64,000 nt of DNA from JAAFIW01 sp031414805 (GTDB taxonomy: Bacteria > Pseudomonadota > Gammaproteobacteria > Burkholderiales > Burkholderiaceae_C): the NCBI GenBank assembly GCA_031414805.1, contig JANOQJ010000005.1:1-64000 (forward strand). The letters run 5' to 3'. The notes beneath the pieces are model-generated. The model did no database searches. It saw nothing but the letters and a program-made list of their open reading frames with translations, and was not told where the DNA came from. The position numbers and the translations under genes are program-made. Positions 17,293 to 24,949 of this stretch are shown here, one piece after another; within the stretch, counting starts at the first letter, position 1; each line of letters opens with the position of its first letter.

Positions 17293-17946
17293 ATGAACAC
17301 CCTCGCCAAAACACTCATCGTCATGAGCCTGTTTCCCTTTGCCGCCCTGGCAGGCACGGTCACCGTCACCGTGACCGACAAAGAAGGCAAGCCCGTGCCT
17401 GACGCCGTGGTGGTGGTGCTCACCAAGCTGCCCGGCAAACCCAAAGAAGCGCTGCCGCTGCAAACCACCATCACCCAGTTCAAGATGCAGTTTCAGCCCC
17501 CGGTGTCGGTCGTGCCCGTGGGCGCCAAGCTCAGCTTCATGAACAACGATAACTGGGAACACCACGTGCGCGGCTCCGCTGCGGGCATGGCCCAGTTCAC
17601 AGCGGGCACCACCGGCGGTTTTGAGCTGCGCCTGGACGGAAAAGTCGATGGCCGCCCCGCTTCAGCCGCCTCCATCAACGTAGAAAAACCCGGCGCCATG
17701 CTGCTCGGCTGCCACCTGCACAGCAGCATGCGCGGCCACGTGTACGTGAGCGACTCGCCCTGGGCCGTGAAAACCAATGCCGAAGGCGTGGCCCAGTTCA
17801 CCGATGTGCCCGACGGCGCGGCCCAGGTGCGCGTGTGGCAGGCTGACCAACTGCTGGACCTGCCGCTGCAAAACATCACTGTGAGCGCGACGCCCAGCCA
17901 ATCCACCGTGCAATTGCCGGTAACGCCGCGCAGAAGGCGGGTTTGA
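17293..17946 (+). CDS. Cupredoxin-like periplasmic protein
   Basis: The 217-residue protein has a signal peptide (MNTLAKTLIVMSLFPFAALA) and a plastocyanin-like beta-sandwich. Candidate copper ligands are a His in DNWEHHVRG and the Cys, His and Met in GCHLHSSMRGH, the usual order for a type 1 site. The C-terminal part (about residues 155-210) looks like a carboxypeptidase-regulatory-like beta domain. Such proteins are sometimes labelled methylamine-utilisation proteins, but no mau gene is nearby. It probably carries electrons or binds copper in the periplasm. The gene stands alone downstream of hpnC. Confidence 0.75.
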   Translation: MNTLAKTLIVMSLFPFAALAGTVTVTVTDKEGKPVPDAVVVVLTKLPGKPKEALPLQTTITQFKMQFQPPVSVVPVGAKLSFMNNDNWEHHVRGSAAGMAQFTAGTTGGFELRLDGKVDGRPASAASINVEKPGAMLLGCHLHSSMRGHVYVSDSPWAVKTNAEGVAQFTDVPDGAAQVRVWQADQLLDLPLQNITVSATPSQSTVQLPVTPRRRRV

Positions 17947-18128
17947 TTGAGCAGGTGGGTTATCAATCGGGTTGGCAGCGTTTTGCAGGTCTGCGCTTCA
18001 CCTCTCATCAGAATCTACCAGTAAGGCAATGTAAGTAAACGGCTGTAAGTATTGTTGCGCGACGCCACTGTCCTGGAAGATCTGCATTTTTGGCCACCTA
18101 TCATGAATGCGGATCTTCTTGAAATTGA

Positions 18129-18896
18129 ATGGGACATCAGCCAATGGCAACACAACCACAACAGCAGTACCTATACAGCCCGGTCGTTCAAGTCACGGTA
18201 GACGGCAGCTATGCCGTCGGCGCTACGCAAAGCTGGGACGCTTTCATGCGCAAAAGCTACGACCAGGCCAATCAGGTCATCACCAAACAAGCGAACGCAC
18301 TGTTGCAACGAGGCAATGTGACAGCGCAGGAAGCTCGCGCACTGGTGGAAGGGCAGCGCAACGCGCTGGTCATACAGATGCGCCAACGACTCAGCCCCTG
18401 GGGGCGCATCTACTCGGAATTGCTGAAACCATCCAGCAGCCTACCCACGCTGAACCAGCTTGTTGCCAAAAAAGGCAGCATTGAGGCGGTGTTGACCAGC
18501 GTGGGAAAAAGCCGCACCCAGGTCAACCGCTTTGCCGCCACCATGCGCGTGGCAGGTCCTGCAGCCATCCTCATTCAAATCACTTTGTCGGGCGTCATCA
18601 TTGCGCAGGCGTCCCCGCAAGACAGGAATCGCGTTGCATCTGGCCAGGCCGGATCGATCGTGGGTGGTGCGGCGGGCGGTGCAGGTGGTGCGTGGGCAGG
18701 CTGCATTGCGGGAGCCGCCATCCTCTCGCCCTCCCTGGTTTTGCCAATCGTGGGTGAAATCGGCGTGGGCGGCGGGTGCCTGATCGGCGGCATCGTGGGT
18801 GCCTTCGGTTTTGGGGCGGCGGGCGCAGCGGTGGGCGAGCGGGCCGGCACGGCAACTTACGATTTTGTCACCCGCTTTGAATGGAAACGTGGCTGA
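18129..18896 (+). CDS. Glycine-zipper membrane protein, possible effector
   Basis: I do not recognise a named family. The 255-residue protein has a charged helical N-terminal half (about residues 25-130) with Gln-rich segments. The C-terminal half is very rich in Gly and Ala, with GGAAGGAGGAWAG and GGCLIGGIVGAFGFG, typical of glycine-zipper membrane-inserting segments. A hydrophobic helix also lies near residues 145-160. There is no signal peptide. An ATG at 18144 is an alternative start; neither has a good ribosome-binding site. The next gene overlaps its stop as TGATG, so the two are translationally coupled. A membrane-active toxin with a cognate partner is plausible but is inference. Confidence 0.6.
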   Translation: MGHQPMATQPQQQYLYSPVVQVTVDGSYAVGATQSWDAFMRKSYDQANQVITKQANALLQRGNVTAQEARALVEGQRNALVIQMRQRLSPWGRIYSELLKPSSSLPTLNQLVAKKGSIEAVLTSVGKSRTQVNRFAATMRVAGPAAILIQITLSGVIIAQASPQDRNRVASGQAGSIVGGAAGGAGGAWAGCIAGAAILSPSLVLPIVGEIGVGGGCLIGGIVGAFGFGAAGAAVGERAGTATYDFVTRFEWKRG

Positions 18897-19258
18897 TGGG
18901 CTGGGTTGACCGGGTCAATCGTTATTTTCTGGATGCCCTAACCCGGCGGCAAGCGTCCGCAACCATCCCGGCAACCGCCTCAAGCCCGGCGCTGCAGCGC
19001 ATGTCGCCTGGCTGCATCGGGCAATTGGCACGCCTGGACCTGGCCTCGCATGACCAGTTTGTCGGCGAAAGCTGGATGCTGTGGGGCACCCTGGTCGACG
19101 GCACCCCGGTTGCGATTGGCGAAAACGATCCGGGTTGGGCTGATGTACAGGCAGCGTTAGACCACAGCGGGCGATCCCCGCAGGCGCTGCATCTGGCGCA
19201 ATTGAAGCTGCTGGCCGATCCTGAACGCAGGCCGCTGCGTTTGATAGGTGACGTGTAG
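18896..19258 (+). CDS. Small protein coupled to the glycine-zipper gene
   Basis: The protein has about 120 residues and no recognised domain. It begins MGWVDRVNRYFLDAL at the ATG at 18896, which overlaps the upstream stop in TGATG; an ATG at 18881 in the same frame would add five residues. It is soluble, with no signal peptide or membrane segment, and has a conserved-looking centre (ESWMLWGTLVDGTPVAIGEN). The tight coupling suggests it works with, or protects against, the upstream membrane protein. Confidence 0.6.
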   Translation: MGWVDRVNRYFLDALTRRQASATIPATASSPALQRMSPGCIGQLARLDLASHDQFVGESWMLWGTLVDGTPVAIGENDPGWADVQAALDHSGRSPQALHLAQLKLLADPERRPLRLIGDV

Positions 19259-19288
19259 CCCCCGGGTGGCATTGCTCAAAACACGCAT

Positions 19289-19334
19289 TCGCCCTTGTAT
19301 TCATTGTTGAAGCAGCTACGGTATTGATAGCATT
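19289..19334 (+). repeat. Dispersed 45-bp repeat, copy 6
   Basis: A diverged copy, GCCCTTGTATTCATTGTTGA then AGCAGCTACGGTATTGATAGCA, in the gap between the small gene and the vapC remnant. Confidence 0.75.
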
Positions 19335-19363
19335 GGCGAACCTCATGGGTTAGCGGCTGGCAG

Positions 19364-19500
19364 TCAATGCATGGTCGGCTCATGCGCAACGCCAAAGCGC
19401 TGCGCCAGCGCAGAAAGACGCTTGTCCAAGGTCCATAGCCTGACGCTTGGCGTGACCAGGGTGGAGGCCAACAACGTCGCGGTGCGCCCGAGGCTGCGTT
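19364..19500 (-). pseudogene. Decayed 3' end of a vapC (PIN-domain) gene
   Basis: Minus-strand translation gives LLASTLVTPSVRLWTLDKR and a tail ending RFGVAHEPTMH then stop at 19364-19366. This matches the last 40 or so residues of the intact VapC encoded at 20315-20695 with few changes. The N-terminal two thirds of the gene are absent. The remnant stops near a solitary mobile-element end at 19516-19537, suggesting truncation by that element. Confidence 0.8.
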
Positions 19501-19515
19501 CGGGCTGGCCGTCAG

Positions 19516-19537
19516 GGGTTTTGCAGAGGTTCCCTAG
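19516..19537. repeat. Solitary MITE-like terminal repeat
   Basis: GGGTTTTGCAGAGGTTCCCT matches the right end of the element at 58116-58280 with one difference. No partner end is seen nearby. It directly abuts the stop codon of the PhyH gene and the truncated vapC. Confidence 0.65.
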
Positions 19538-20200
19538 CTAGGCCCCCGGATCGAACCGCTCGCTCGTATCCATCCGGACACCGCGCAAGGCCGCCGTTTC
19601 CAGGTGTGCGGCGTAACGTGATGCGGCGAAATAGCCAATCAGAACTGAGCGACGGCGCGCGCCTGTTGGGTTCAGGCTGGCTGCATGCACCAGATCGGCA
19701 TCAAACACCAGAATGTCACCCGCGCGGCCTGACAGCTGCACAGCCCCCGACTCGTCATTGAAGTCGAATGGCGGCTCATTCGGTCCGGGCCGATGGCTGC
19801 CGGGCACGATGCGTGTGGCACCGTTTTGAGGGCCGTAGTCGTCGAAATAGGCCATCACGTTCACCGTGTCCCCGGGCCGCTGGGCCGACAGGTCCCGGTG
19901 CAGCATCTGATGGCCACCACCCGCCAAGGGCTCCCGGCCCTCGACTTGCGCGAGAAAGAACTGCTCTCCGATCAGCTCGCCGACCACAGCCAACAACTCG
20001 GGCAGGCGGCAGGTGGCCTGCACGGTCGGATCGAGGTCAACCAACGCGTGCCGCCAACCCGCGCCACGCGGCACGGGCCATTGATCCGAGGGCTTGACAC
20101 CCGCATCGAACGCGTTGCGAAGCTCATCCAGCCATTCGGCGGGAATTGCGCGGCGTAGCAGGGCATAGCCGTCTTGATGGAGTTGGTCGGGGTTGGTCAT
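19538..20200 (-). CDS. Phytanoyl-CoA dioxygenase (PhyH) family protein
   Basis: This 220-residue protein is a probable non-haem Fe(II)/2-oxoglutarate oxygenase. The metal triad is H101 and D103 (QMLHRDLS) with H172 (DLVHAAS); an arginine near 182-184 is placed to bind 2-oxoglutarate. The substrate is unknown; members hydroxylate lipids, small metabolites or natural products. It is a single gene without partners. Its stop codon lies one base from a mobile-element end, so the last residues may have been altered by insertion. Confidence 0.82.
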   Translation of the reverse strand: MTNPDQLHQDGYALLRRAIPAEWLDELRNAFDAGVKPSDQWPVPRGAGWRHALVDLDPTVQATCRLPELLAVVGELIGEQFFLAQVEGREPLAGGGHQMLHRDLSAQRPGDTVNVMAYFDDYGPQNGATRIVPGSHRPGPNEPPFDFNDESGAVQLSGRAGDILVFDADLVHAASLNPTGARRRSVLIGYFAASRYAAHLETAALRGVRMDTSERFDPGA

Positions 20201-20245
20201 GGGTTAGTGATATTTGCTACGTTTAGGCGGGGTGAAGTTTCAACC

Positions 20246-20281
20246 GTTCGCCGAGAGCCTGTCGAAGGGCTCAGCCCGAAC
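20246..20281. repeat. Palindromic GAGCCTGTCGAAGGGC-type repeat
   Basis: GTTCG at one end and CGAAC at the other enclose AGCCTGTCGAAGGGCT. This matches the REP-like element common in many proteobacterial intergenic regions. It lies between the PhyH gene and vapC. Confidence 0.7.
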
Positions 20282-20314
20282 AGAAGCTGATACTTCTTCG
20301 GGCCGTCTCACCAG

Positions 20315-20695
20315 TCAATGCAAGGCCAACCCATGCGCGACGCCAAAACGCCCTGCCAACGCAGCAAGGCGCTTGTCAAGCGTCCACAACCTCGCGCTTG
20401 GCGTTACCAGGGTGGAAGCCAATAAGCACATGTCTACCAAACCACACCCCAGCCCATACAGTTTTTCCCGCTCGATGAATTCCATCACCTCGCTCATGCT
20501 CGCTTGATTGCAGGCTTGCAAAAGGCCGATGCTGTTCAGCGTCTGGCTGCGCGGCGCAGGCGGGGTTCCACAGGCCAGTTCGAGCATCACCATTGGGTGC
20601 GTCAGCGCAAGATCCAGTTCGACGAGAGAGACCAACGCCTCATTGCGCCGTCGAAAGTGGTCTATCCACACCGAGGTGTCGATCAGCACGCTCAC
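20315..20695 (-). CDS. vapC: VapC-type PIN-domain toxin
   Basis: This 126-residue PIN-domain ribonuclease is the toxin of a type II toxin-antitoxin pair. The N-terminal acidic residue is in VLIDTSVWIDHF (D6), an acidic ELACG segment lies near residue 39, and the C-terminal VDMCLLAS carries another acidic residue. It overlaps the antitoxin stop by four bases (ATGA), the usual arrangement. A decayed copy of its 3' end lies 800 bases downstream. Confidence 0.9.
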   Translation of the reverse strand: MSVLIDTSVWIDHFRRRNEALVSLVELDLALTHPMVMLELACGTPPAPRSQTLNSIGLLQACNQASMSEVMEFIEREKLYGLGCGLVDMCLLASTLVTPSARLWTLDKRLAALAGRFGVAHGLALH

Positions 20696-20895
20696 GCCGC
20701 AGGCTCTTCCCGTCGGCGCGGCACGTCTTGAATCTCAGGCATCGCGCCGCCCAGCGCTGCAAGCCGCTTGGCAGCCTGCACCCGCACAAACGTCTTCATG
20801 GCTTCACGAAAGATGTCCGCTTTGTCCATGTTCGTATCGGCCATTTCCATGGCTTTTTCGTACAGGGTGTCGTCGATGGTGACTGTGGTGCGCAT
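20692..20895 (-). CDS. vapB: VapB-type antitoxin
   Basis: The 67-residue antitoxin starts MRTTVTIDDTLYEKAME, a ribbon-helix-helix DNA-binding domain, and has a charged C-terminal tail to bind the toxin. GAGG six bases upstream supports the ATG at 20895 over longer frames. It precedes and overlaps vapC. The upstream palindromes at 20906-20960 are the expected autoregulatory sites. Confidence 0.9.
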   Translation of the reverse strand: MRTTVTIDDTLYEKAMEMADTNMDKADIFREAMKTFVRVQAAKRLAALGGAMPEIQDVPRRREEPAA

Positions 20896-20905
20896 AGGTG
20901 GCCTC

Positions 20906-20960
20906 ATAGATGCATCAGAAGTGATGCGATGGTACATTGAAAAATGCATCTATCTGATGC
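20906..20960. promoter_or_regulatory. Operator-like palindromes upstream of vapBC
   Basis: ATAGATGCAT at 20906-20915 is exactly complementary to ATGCATCTAT at 20944-20953, and GCATCAGA pairs with TCTGATGC at 20953-20960. VapB proteins typically repress their operon through such inverted repeats. Confidence 0.6.
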
Positions 20961-21263
20961 CTGCGAATGTTGCCAACATGCGCGGCCGTGTGGCAACCGA
21001 GTTGCTTATCGGCGGATTTAAGTTGAAACATTTGCCAACGACGCAAACTATGCGAACCTGAACTGATTTCTTAAAGTCCTGTGGGCTGCTTACCAGCACA
21101 AAAACTGCTTAATTAATCAACCATGTATTTGACTGCGTAATAGATTTGCGCAAACGCGTCTTTACTACTACTATTATTTTGACTAAGCAGTCTTTTTTGA
21201 CTGGTAACGATAAAGGGAGTCAGTCAAATGAAGGAAGCTCCAGTTATTTGAGAGGTTTCGCCT
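20961..21263. other. Intergenic stretch without a gene
   Basis: The stretch is A+T-richer than its surroundings, with GGGAG before an ATG at 21228 that opens only a 7-codon frame. I see no conserved gene, tRNA or repeat here. Confidence 0.5.
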
Positions 21264-21569
21264 TCACCTCAGCTTGTTCATCTCGTCCATCACGCGGCGC
21301 ATAGATGATTCCCCCTCTGTTTCTATGCTCTCAAACTGCGCTTTGGTTTGGTTCCAAATATCACTCTTGCAGACTATTGATTTTGGCGTGCCGCCCTGGT
21401 AAACAACAACGACGAATAGGTCGTCACCCTCAGCGAGTTGGTCTACTGTCGCTTGTGCGACTTGACGTCCAACCGCCCAGATTTCCTTGGAATATCCGGT
21501 ATTGGGGTCGAGGATGTGCGCGGTTACCAACGATGGTGACTTCTTTCCGAAGAGTCCGAAAAAACTCAT
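21264..21569 (-). CDS. Hypothetical protein (101 aa)
   Basis: No family is recognised. The protein starts MSFFGLFGKKSPSLVTAHI at an ATG preceded by AAGGAGGG, a near-perfect ribosome-binding site. It has a strand-rich centre (DDLFVVVVYQGGTPKSIVC) and a charged helical C-terminus, with no signal peptide. It lies ten bases downstream of a small membrane-protein gene and is probably co-transcribed with it. Confidence 0.75.
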   Translation of the reverse strand: MSFFGLFGKKSPSLVTAHILDPNTGYSKEIWAVGRQVAQATVDQLAEGDDLFVVVVYQGGTPKSIVCKSDIWNQTKAQFESIETEGESSMRRVMDEMNKLR

Positions 21570-21579
21570 ATATCCCTCC

Positions 21580-21924
21580 TTATGTGGGTATGTTGTGAAA
21601 CATGAAGTAAGCAGAAATGGGCCATCCAATGAAGCCTGCGAGACTGAGTACAAGACGGCCAACTAAACGCTCAAGAAGAAACCCTAGTATTAATGCAAAT
21701 AGGCCGAAGCAAAATATAACGATCGGAGCCCACCACGTCACGACCCAACCGTAGTATGCGAGGTACGCAATCCCCGTGAGCATACCTGCGAAGGCGGAGA
21801 TATTGAGCGCGAGCGGCAATATTTGGCTTGCACCATTAAAGTTTTTCACGTGCAACTGTTGATAGAAAACAAATATGCCAAACACGCAATACGCTGCAAT
21901 TGATGACCAAGAAAGCATCTGCAT
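21580..21924 (-). CDS. Hypothetical four-helix membrane protein
   Basis: The protein has about 114 residues from the ATG at 21924, supported by AGGAA seven bases upstream. Hydrophobicity suggests four membrane helices (near residues 5-22, 38-58, 60-80 and 85-108), with little outside the membrane. No motif is recognised. An in-frame start at 22002 would add 26 unsupported residues. It forms a likely two-gene unit with the downstream 101-residue protein. Confidence 0.65.
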   Translation of the reverse strand: MQMLSWSSIAAYCVFGIFVFYQQLHVKNFNGASQILPLALNISAFAGMLTGIAYLAYYGWVVTWWAPIVIFCFGLFALILGFLLERLVGRLVLSLAGFIGWPISAYFMFHNIPT

Positions 21925-22324
21925 TCGGGGGTTCCTGAAGAAATCTAAAAGATCAGCATTAATGTGCCTCGCAACCCCGTTTGAGCATCGAAGCCGCCTC
22001 AAACGCGGCGCATAAACTGCGTTGGATCAAACCACTGCTGGTTAAAGAAACTACGGCGGCAGTGGCTGGGTTTGCAAACTGGATTTGGAAGGGCATGTGT
22101 AAATTATGGCTTTGAACACAGTGGCTGATCTACCCTGGATTGGCCTTGACAACTGCACCACGTTTAAGCGCTCGAAAAGCCTCCATCCCAACCTTCCCCC
22201 AAAGGCGCGAAGGGGGTGCGACCCATTGCCACCATGAATTCGCCCTTCCGCCAAGGTAAATACTGCTCAAGCAGCTACGCTATTCATAGCAATCGTGCAC
22301 TACCTGATCGCGCACGACACCCAC
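21925..22324. other. Intergenic stretch with repeats only
   Basis: No gene is visible. Around 22185-22214 a CCATCCCAACCTTCCCCC segment matches one arm of the inverted repeat at 24825-24932, and a dispersed repeat copy lies at 22250-22293. Confidence 0.6.
22250..22293 (+). repeat. Dispersed 45-bp repeat, copy 7
   Basis: It reads AAATACTGCTCAAGCAGCTA then CGCTATTCATAGCAA. It lies downstream of the Bug receptor gene stop. Confidence 0.85.
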
Positions 22325-23299
22325 TCACTGCGCCACCACCCCCGCCCGCTTCACCAACCCCGCGTACCGCGTCAATTCGCTTTTGAAATGCGCCAGCGCC
22401 GCCTCCGGGGTGCTGATGTTGATGGTATTGCCCTGTTTGGCCATCGCCTCTTTGACTTCCGCCGTGCCAAAGGCGGTGACGAAGGCCGCATTGATTCGGG
22501 TGACCTGCTCGAGGGCCAGGCCTTTGGGGCCGACCACCGCGATCCAGCCTTCCACCAAATACTTGGCGAAGCCCTGCTCGGCGGCGGTGGGAATGTCGGG
22601 TGCGGCGGGGATGCGCTCTCGGGCTGAGACGCAGATGGCGCGCAGGTTGCCGGCTTTGATCTGGCCCAGCACCGCTGGCAGTGCGCCCACACCCCAGTCG
22701 ACCTGGCCGCTGACGATGTCTTGCAGCATGGGCGCGAAGCCGCGGTAGGGAATGTGGGTGGAGAAGGTGCCTGTGACGTCTTTGAACAGCTCGGGTGCCA
22801 GGTGCAGGATGGTGCCGTTGCCTGACGAGGCGTAGTTGTATTTGCCAGGGCTGGCTTTGAACAGGGCCACCAACTCGCGCATGTTGTTGGCAGGCACTTT
22901 GGGGTTGACCACCAGCACCAGCGGCGTGGCACCGACGATGGCAATGGGCGTGATGTCGGCCACCGGGTCGAACGGCACGGACTTGAGCACGCTGGGGTAG
23001 ATGACGTGGTTGTTGGAAACCATGCTCAGGGTCAAGCCATCGGGCGCGGACTTGATCATGGCAGCCGTGCCCACCACACCGCCGGCACCAGGCTGGTTTT
23101 CAAACACCACAGCCTGGCCCAGGGCCTTGGCCAACTGGTTTTGCGCCGCGCGGGCAATGCCGTCGACGCCCGATCCGGCGCTGACGGGGAGGATGAATTT
23201 GACGATCTTTCCCTCTTGGGCGTGGGCCCAGCGTGAAAGGATGAGGGTGATTGCGCCCAGGGTGGTGCGGCGGGTGGGGTGAGGTTTTGCGGTTTTCAT
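22325..23299 (-). CDS. Bug-family (TctC) solute-binding protein
   Basis: This 324-residue periplasmic receptor of the tripartite tricarboxylate transporter family binds carboxylates. The N-terminus carries a Tat-like RRTTLGAITLI signal followed by an AHAQ cleavage region. The conserved PVSAGSGVDG and PGAGGVVG segments are present. No TctA/TctB membrane genes are adjacent, as is common for the many orphan Bug genes of Burkholderiales. It follows the CaiB and HMG-CoA lyase-like genes, so it may supply the organic acid they degrade. Confidence 0.88.
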   Translation of the reverse strand: MKTAKPHPTRRTTLGAITLILSRWAHAQEGKIVKFILPVSAGSGVDGIARAAQNQLAKALGQAVVFENQPGAGGVVGTAAMIKSAPDGLTLSMVSNNHVIYPSVLKSVPFDPVADITPIAIVGATPLVLVVNPKVPANNMRELVALFKASPGKYNYASSGNGTILHLAPELFKDVTGTFSTHIPYRGFAPMLQDIVSGQVDWGVGALPAVLGQIKAGNLRAICVSARERIPAAPDIPTAAEQGFAKYLVEGWIAVVGPKGLALEQVTRINAAFVTAFGTAEVKEAMAKQGNTINISTPEAALAHFKSELTRYAGLVKRAGVVAQ

Positions 23300-23326
23300 G
23301 GCGTGGTTTTGTTTTTAGGGAATGTT

Positions 23327-23466
23327 TGAACGCAAAGGACGCAGAGGTTACGCAAAGGACGCAAAAGGAGTCAGTGGGAAATAACTCATGAAAAAAGTTC
23401 TGTCAAAAAAATTGTCTTGGCTGTTCCTTTGCGCACTTTGCGAAACCTCTGCGCCCTTTGCGTTCG
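23327..23466. repeat. MITE-like element with 40-bp inverted ends
   Basis: The left arm begins GAACGCAAAGGACGCAGAGG and the right arm is its imperfect complement, ending CTCTGCGCCCTTTGCGTTCG. About 50 bases lie between the arms and there is no coding sequence. Similar AACGCAAAGG palindromes recur in many bacterial genomes. It lies upstream of the Bug gene and just downstream of the CaiB gene. Confidence 0.7.
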
Positions 23467-23484
23467 AGATCCGTTGCCTGTGCA

Positions 23485-24684
23485 CTACGCCACCACCGCT
23501 TTCGCCCGCATCGCCTCAATCTGCCCCGCGTCATACCCCAGCGCCGCCAGCAACTCATCGGTGTGCTGCCCTCTGGTAGGCGGGTTCAGGCGCACGCCCA
23601 GGCGTTCGCCGTCCAGGGTGAAGGGCAGCAAGGTGGTTTGGGTGGTTTCGCCTGCGCGCTCGCCGTCGGGCAGGGTGATGTCGGCCAGGGTGCCAGTGGC
23701 CAGCAGGTGTTCGTCGTCGTACAGCTCTTCGGGTTTGCGAATGGGGGCAAAGGGCAGGCCCACGCGCTCGAAGGTGGCGGCCAGGTCCGCCGCGCTGCGC
23801 TGGGCCAGGCGCTCGCGCAGCAGCGGCATCAAGACCAGGCGCTGCTGCACCCGCTGGTTGTTGGTGGCGTAGCAGGCTTGGGCTTTGAGGTCGGCAAAGC
23901 CCAGTGCGTCGCAAAACGTGAGCCATTGCCCGTCGCTCACCGCCGCCAGGAAAATCTGCTCCCCATCTTTCACGGTGAACACGTCGTAAATGCCCCAGGC
24001 CGAAATTCGCTCGGGCATGGGGGCGGCGGGCTGTCCGGTGATGGCGTACTGCAGCATGTGCTGGCCCACCAGAAACACATTGTTTTCAAACAGCGCGCTT
24101 TGCACTTCCTGGCCGCGCCCGGTGATGCCGCGCTGAATGAGCGCGCCCAGTGCGCCAATAGCACCAAACATGCCGCCCATGATGTCGTTCACGCTGGTGC
24201 CCGCGCGCAGCGGGTCGCCGGGGCGGCCGGTCATGTAGGCCAGGCCGCCCATCATCTGCACCACCTCGTCGAGCGCCGTGCGGTGCTGGTAGGGGCCCGG
24301 CAGAAAGCCTTTGTGGCTGACGTAGATCAGGCGCGGGTTGGCTTGGGCAAGGCTCGGGTAATCCAGCCCGTACTTGGCCATGGTGCCGGGTTTGAAGTTC
24401 TCGGCCATCACGTCCGCCGTACCCACCAACTGGCGGGCCAGGGCCGCGCCTTCAGGCTGGCGCAGGTCGATGGCGATGCTTTTTTTGTTGCGGTTGAACA
24501 TGGGGAAAAAACCCGCCCCCGCGCCCAGCAAATGCCGCGTGCGATCCCCCTCAATGGGCTCGACTTTGATCACCTCAGCCCCCATGTCCGCCAGCACCAT
24601 GCCGCAGGTGGGGCCCATCACCATGTGGGTGAATTCGACCACGCGAAGACCAGCCAGGGGTTGGGATTTGGTTTGTTCGTTCAT
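23485..24684 (-). CDS. CaiB/BaiF-family CoA-transferase
   Basis: This class III CoA-transferase has 399 residues, the normal length. N-terminal GLRVVEFTHMVMGPTCGMVL matches the family start, and the catalytic aspartate is expected in SVNDIMGGMFGAIGA. It moves CoA from a donor acyl-CoA to a carboxylic acid. Its neighbours, an HMG-CoA lyase-like gene and a Bug receptor, suggest activation of a C5-C6 dicarboxylate before lyase cleavage. The exact acid is unknown. It is probably co-transcribed with those genes under the divergent LysR regulator. Confidence 0.9.
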   Translation of the reverse strand: MNEQTKSQPLAGLRVVEFTHMVMGPTCGMVLADMGAEVIKVEPIEGDRTRHLLGAGAGFFPMFNRNKKSIAIDLRQPEGAALARQLVGTADVMAENFKPGTMAKYGLDYPSLAQANPRLIYVSHKGFLPGPYQHRTALDEVVQMMGGLAYMTGRPGDPLRAGTSVNDIMGGMFGAIGALGALIQRGITGRGQEVQSALFENNVFLVGQHMLQYAITGQPAAPMPERISAWGIYDVFTVKDGEQIFLAAVSDGQWLTFCDALGFADLKAQACYATNNQRVQQRLVLMPLLRERLAQRSAADLAATFERVGLPFAPIRKPEELYDDEHLLATGTLADITLPDGERAGETTQTTLLPFTLDGERLGVRLNPPTRGQHTDELLAALGYDAGQIEAMRAKAVVA

Positions 24685-24690
24685 GCGATT

Positions 24691-24734
24691 TGCTATTCAA
24701 ATAGTAGCTGGTTGAGCAGTATTTATAGGGGCTG
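24691..24734 (-). repeat. Dispersed 45-bp repeat, copy 8
   Basis: The plus strand reads TGCTATTCAAATAGTAGCTG then GTTGAGCAGTATTTATAGGGGCT. It lies immediately upstream of the CaiB start. Confidence 0.85.
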
Positions 24735-24824
24735 GATGGCTATTTTTCATAAATTTAGTCAATTCAGGTTGCGCCGCGTGTCTTGCTCCTTCCTGCACCC
24801 GAAGGCGAAGCCTTTGGCTTCACG

Positions 24825-24932
24825 TCTGGGGGAAGGCTGGGATGGGGGCTTCTGATCTGCGAAGCCGCAAGACGAATGCAGCACGGGAAACCAACGGCAG
24901 CACGCGCATGCCCCCATCCCAACCTTCCCCCG
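24825..24932. repeat. Inverted repeat of the CCCCATCCCAACCTTCCCCC type
   Basis: GGGGGAAGGCTGGGATGGGGGC and a nearly exact complement (24908-24932) flank about 60 bases. This repeat class is common in betaproteobacterial intergenic DNA. It lies between the HMG-CoA lyase-like gene and the CaiB gene. Confidence 0.7.
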
Positions 24933-24949
24933 GAAGGGGAAGGGGCTAG

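Noticed and set aside
22003..22324. A gene between the membrane-protein gene and the Bug gene
   Set aside because: Only short frames without ribosome-binding sites were found; the stretch is filled with repeats.
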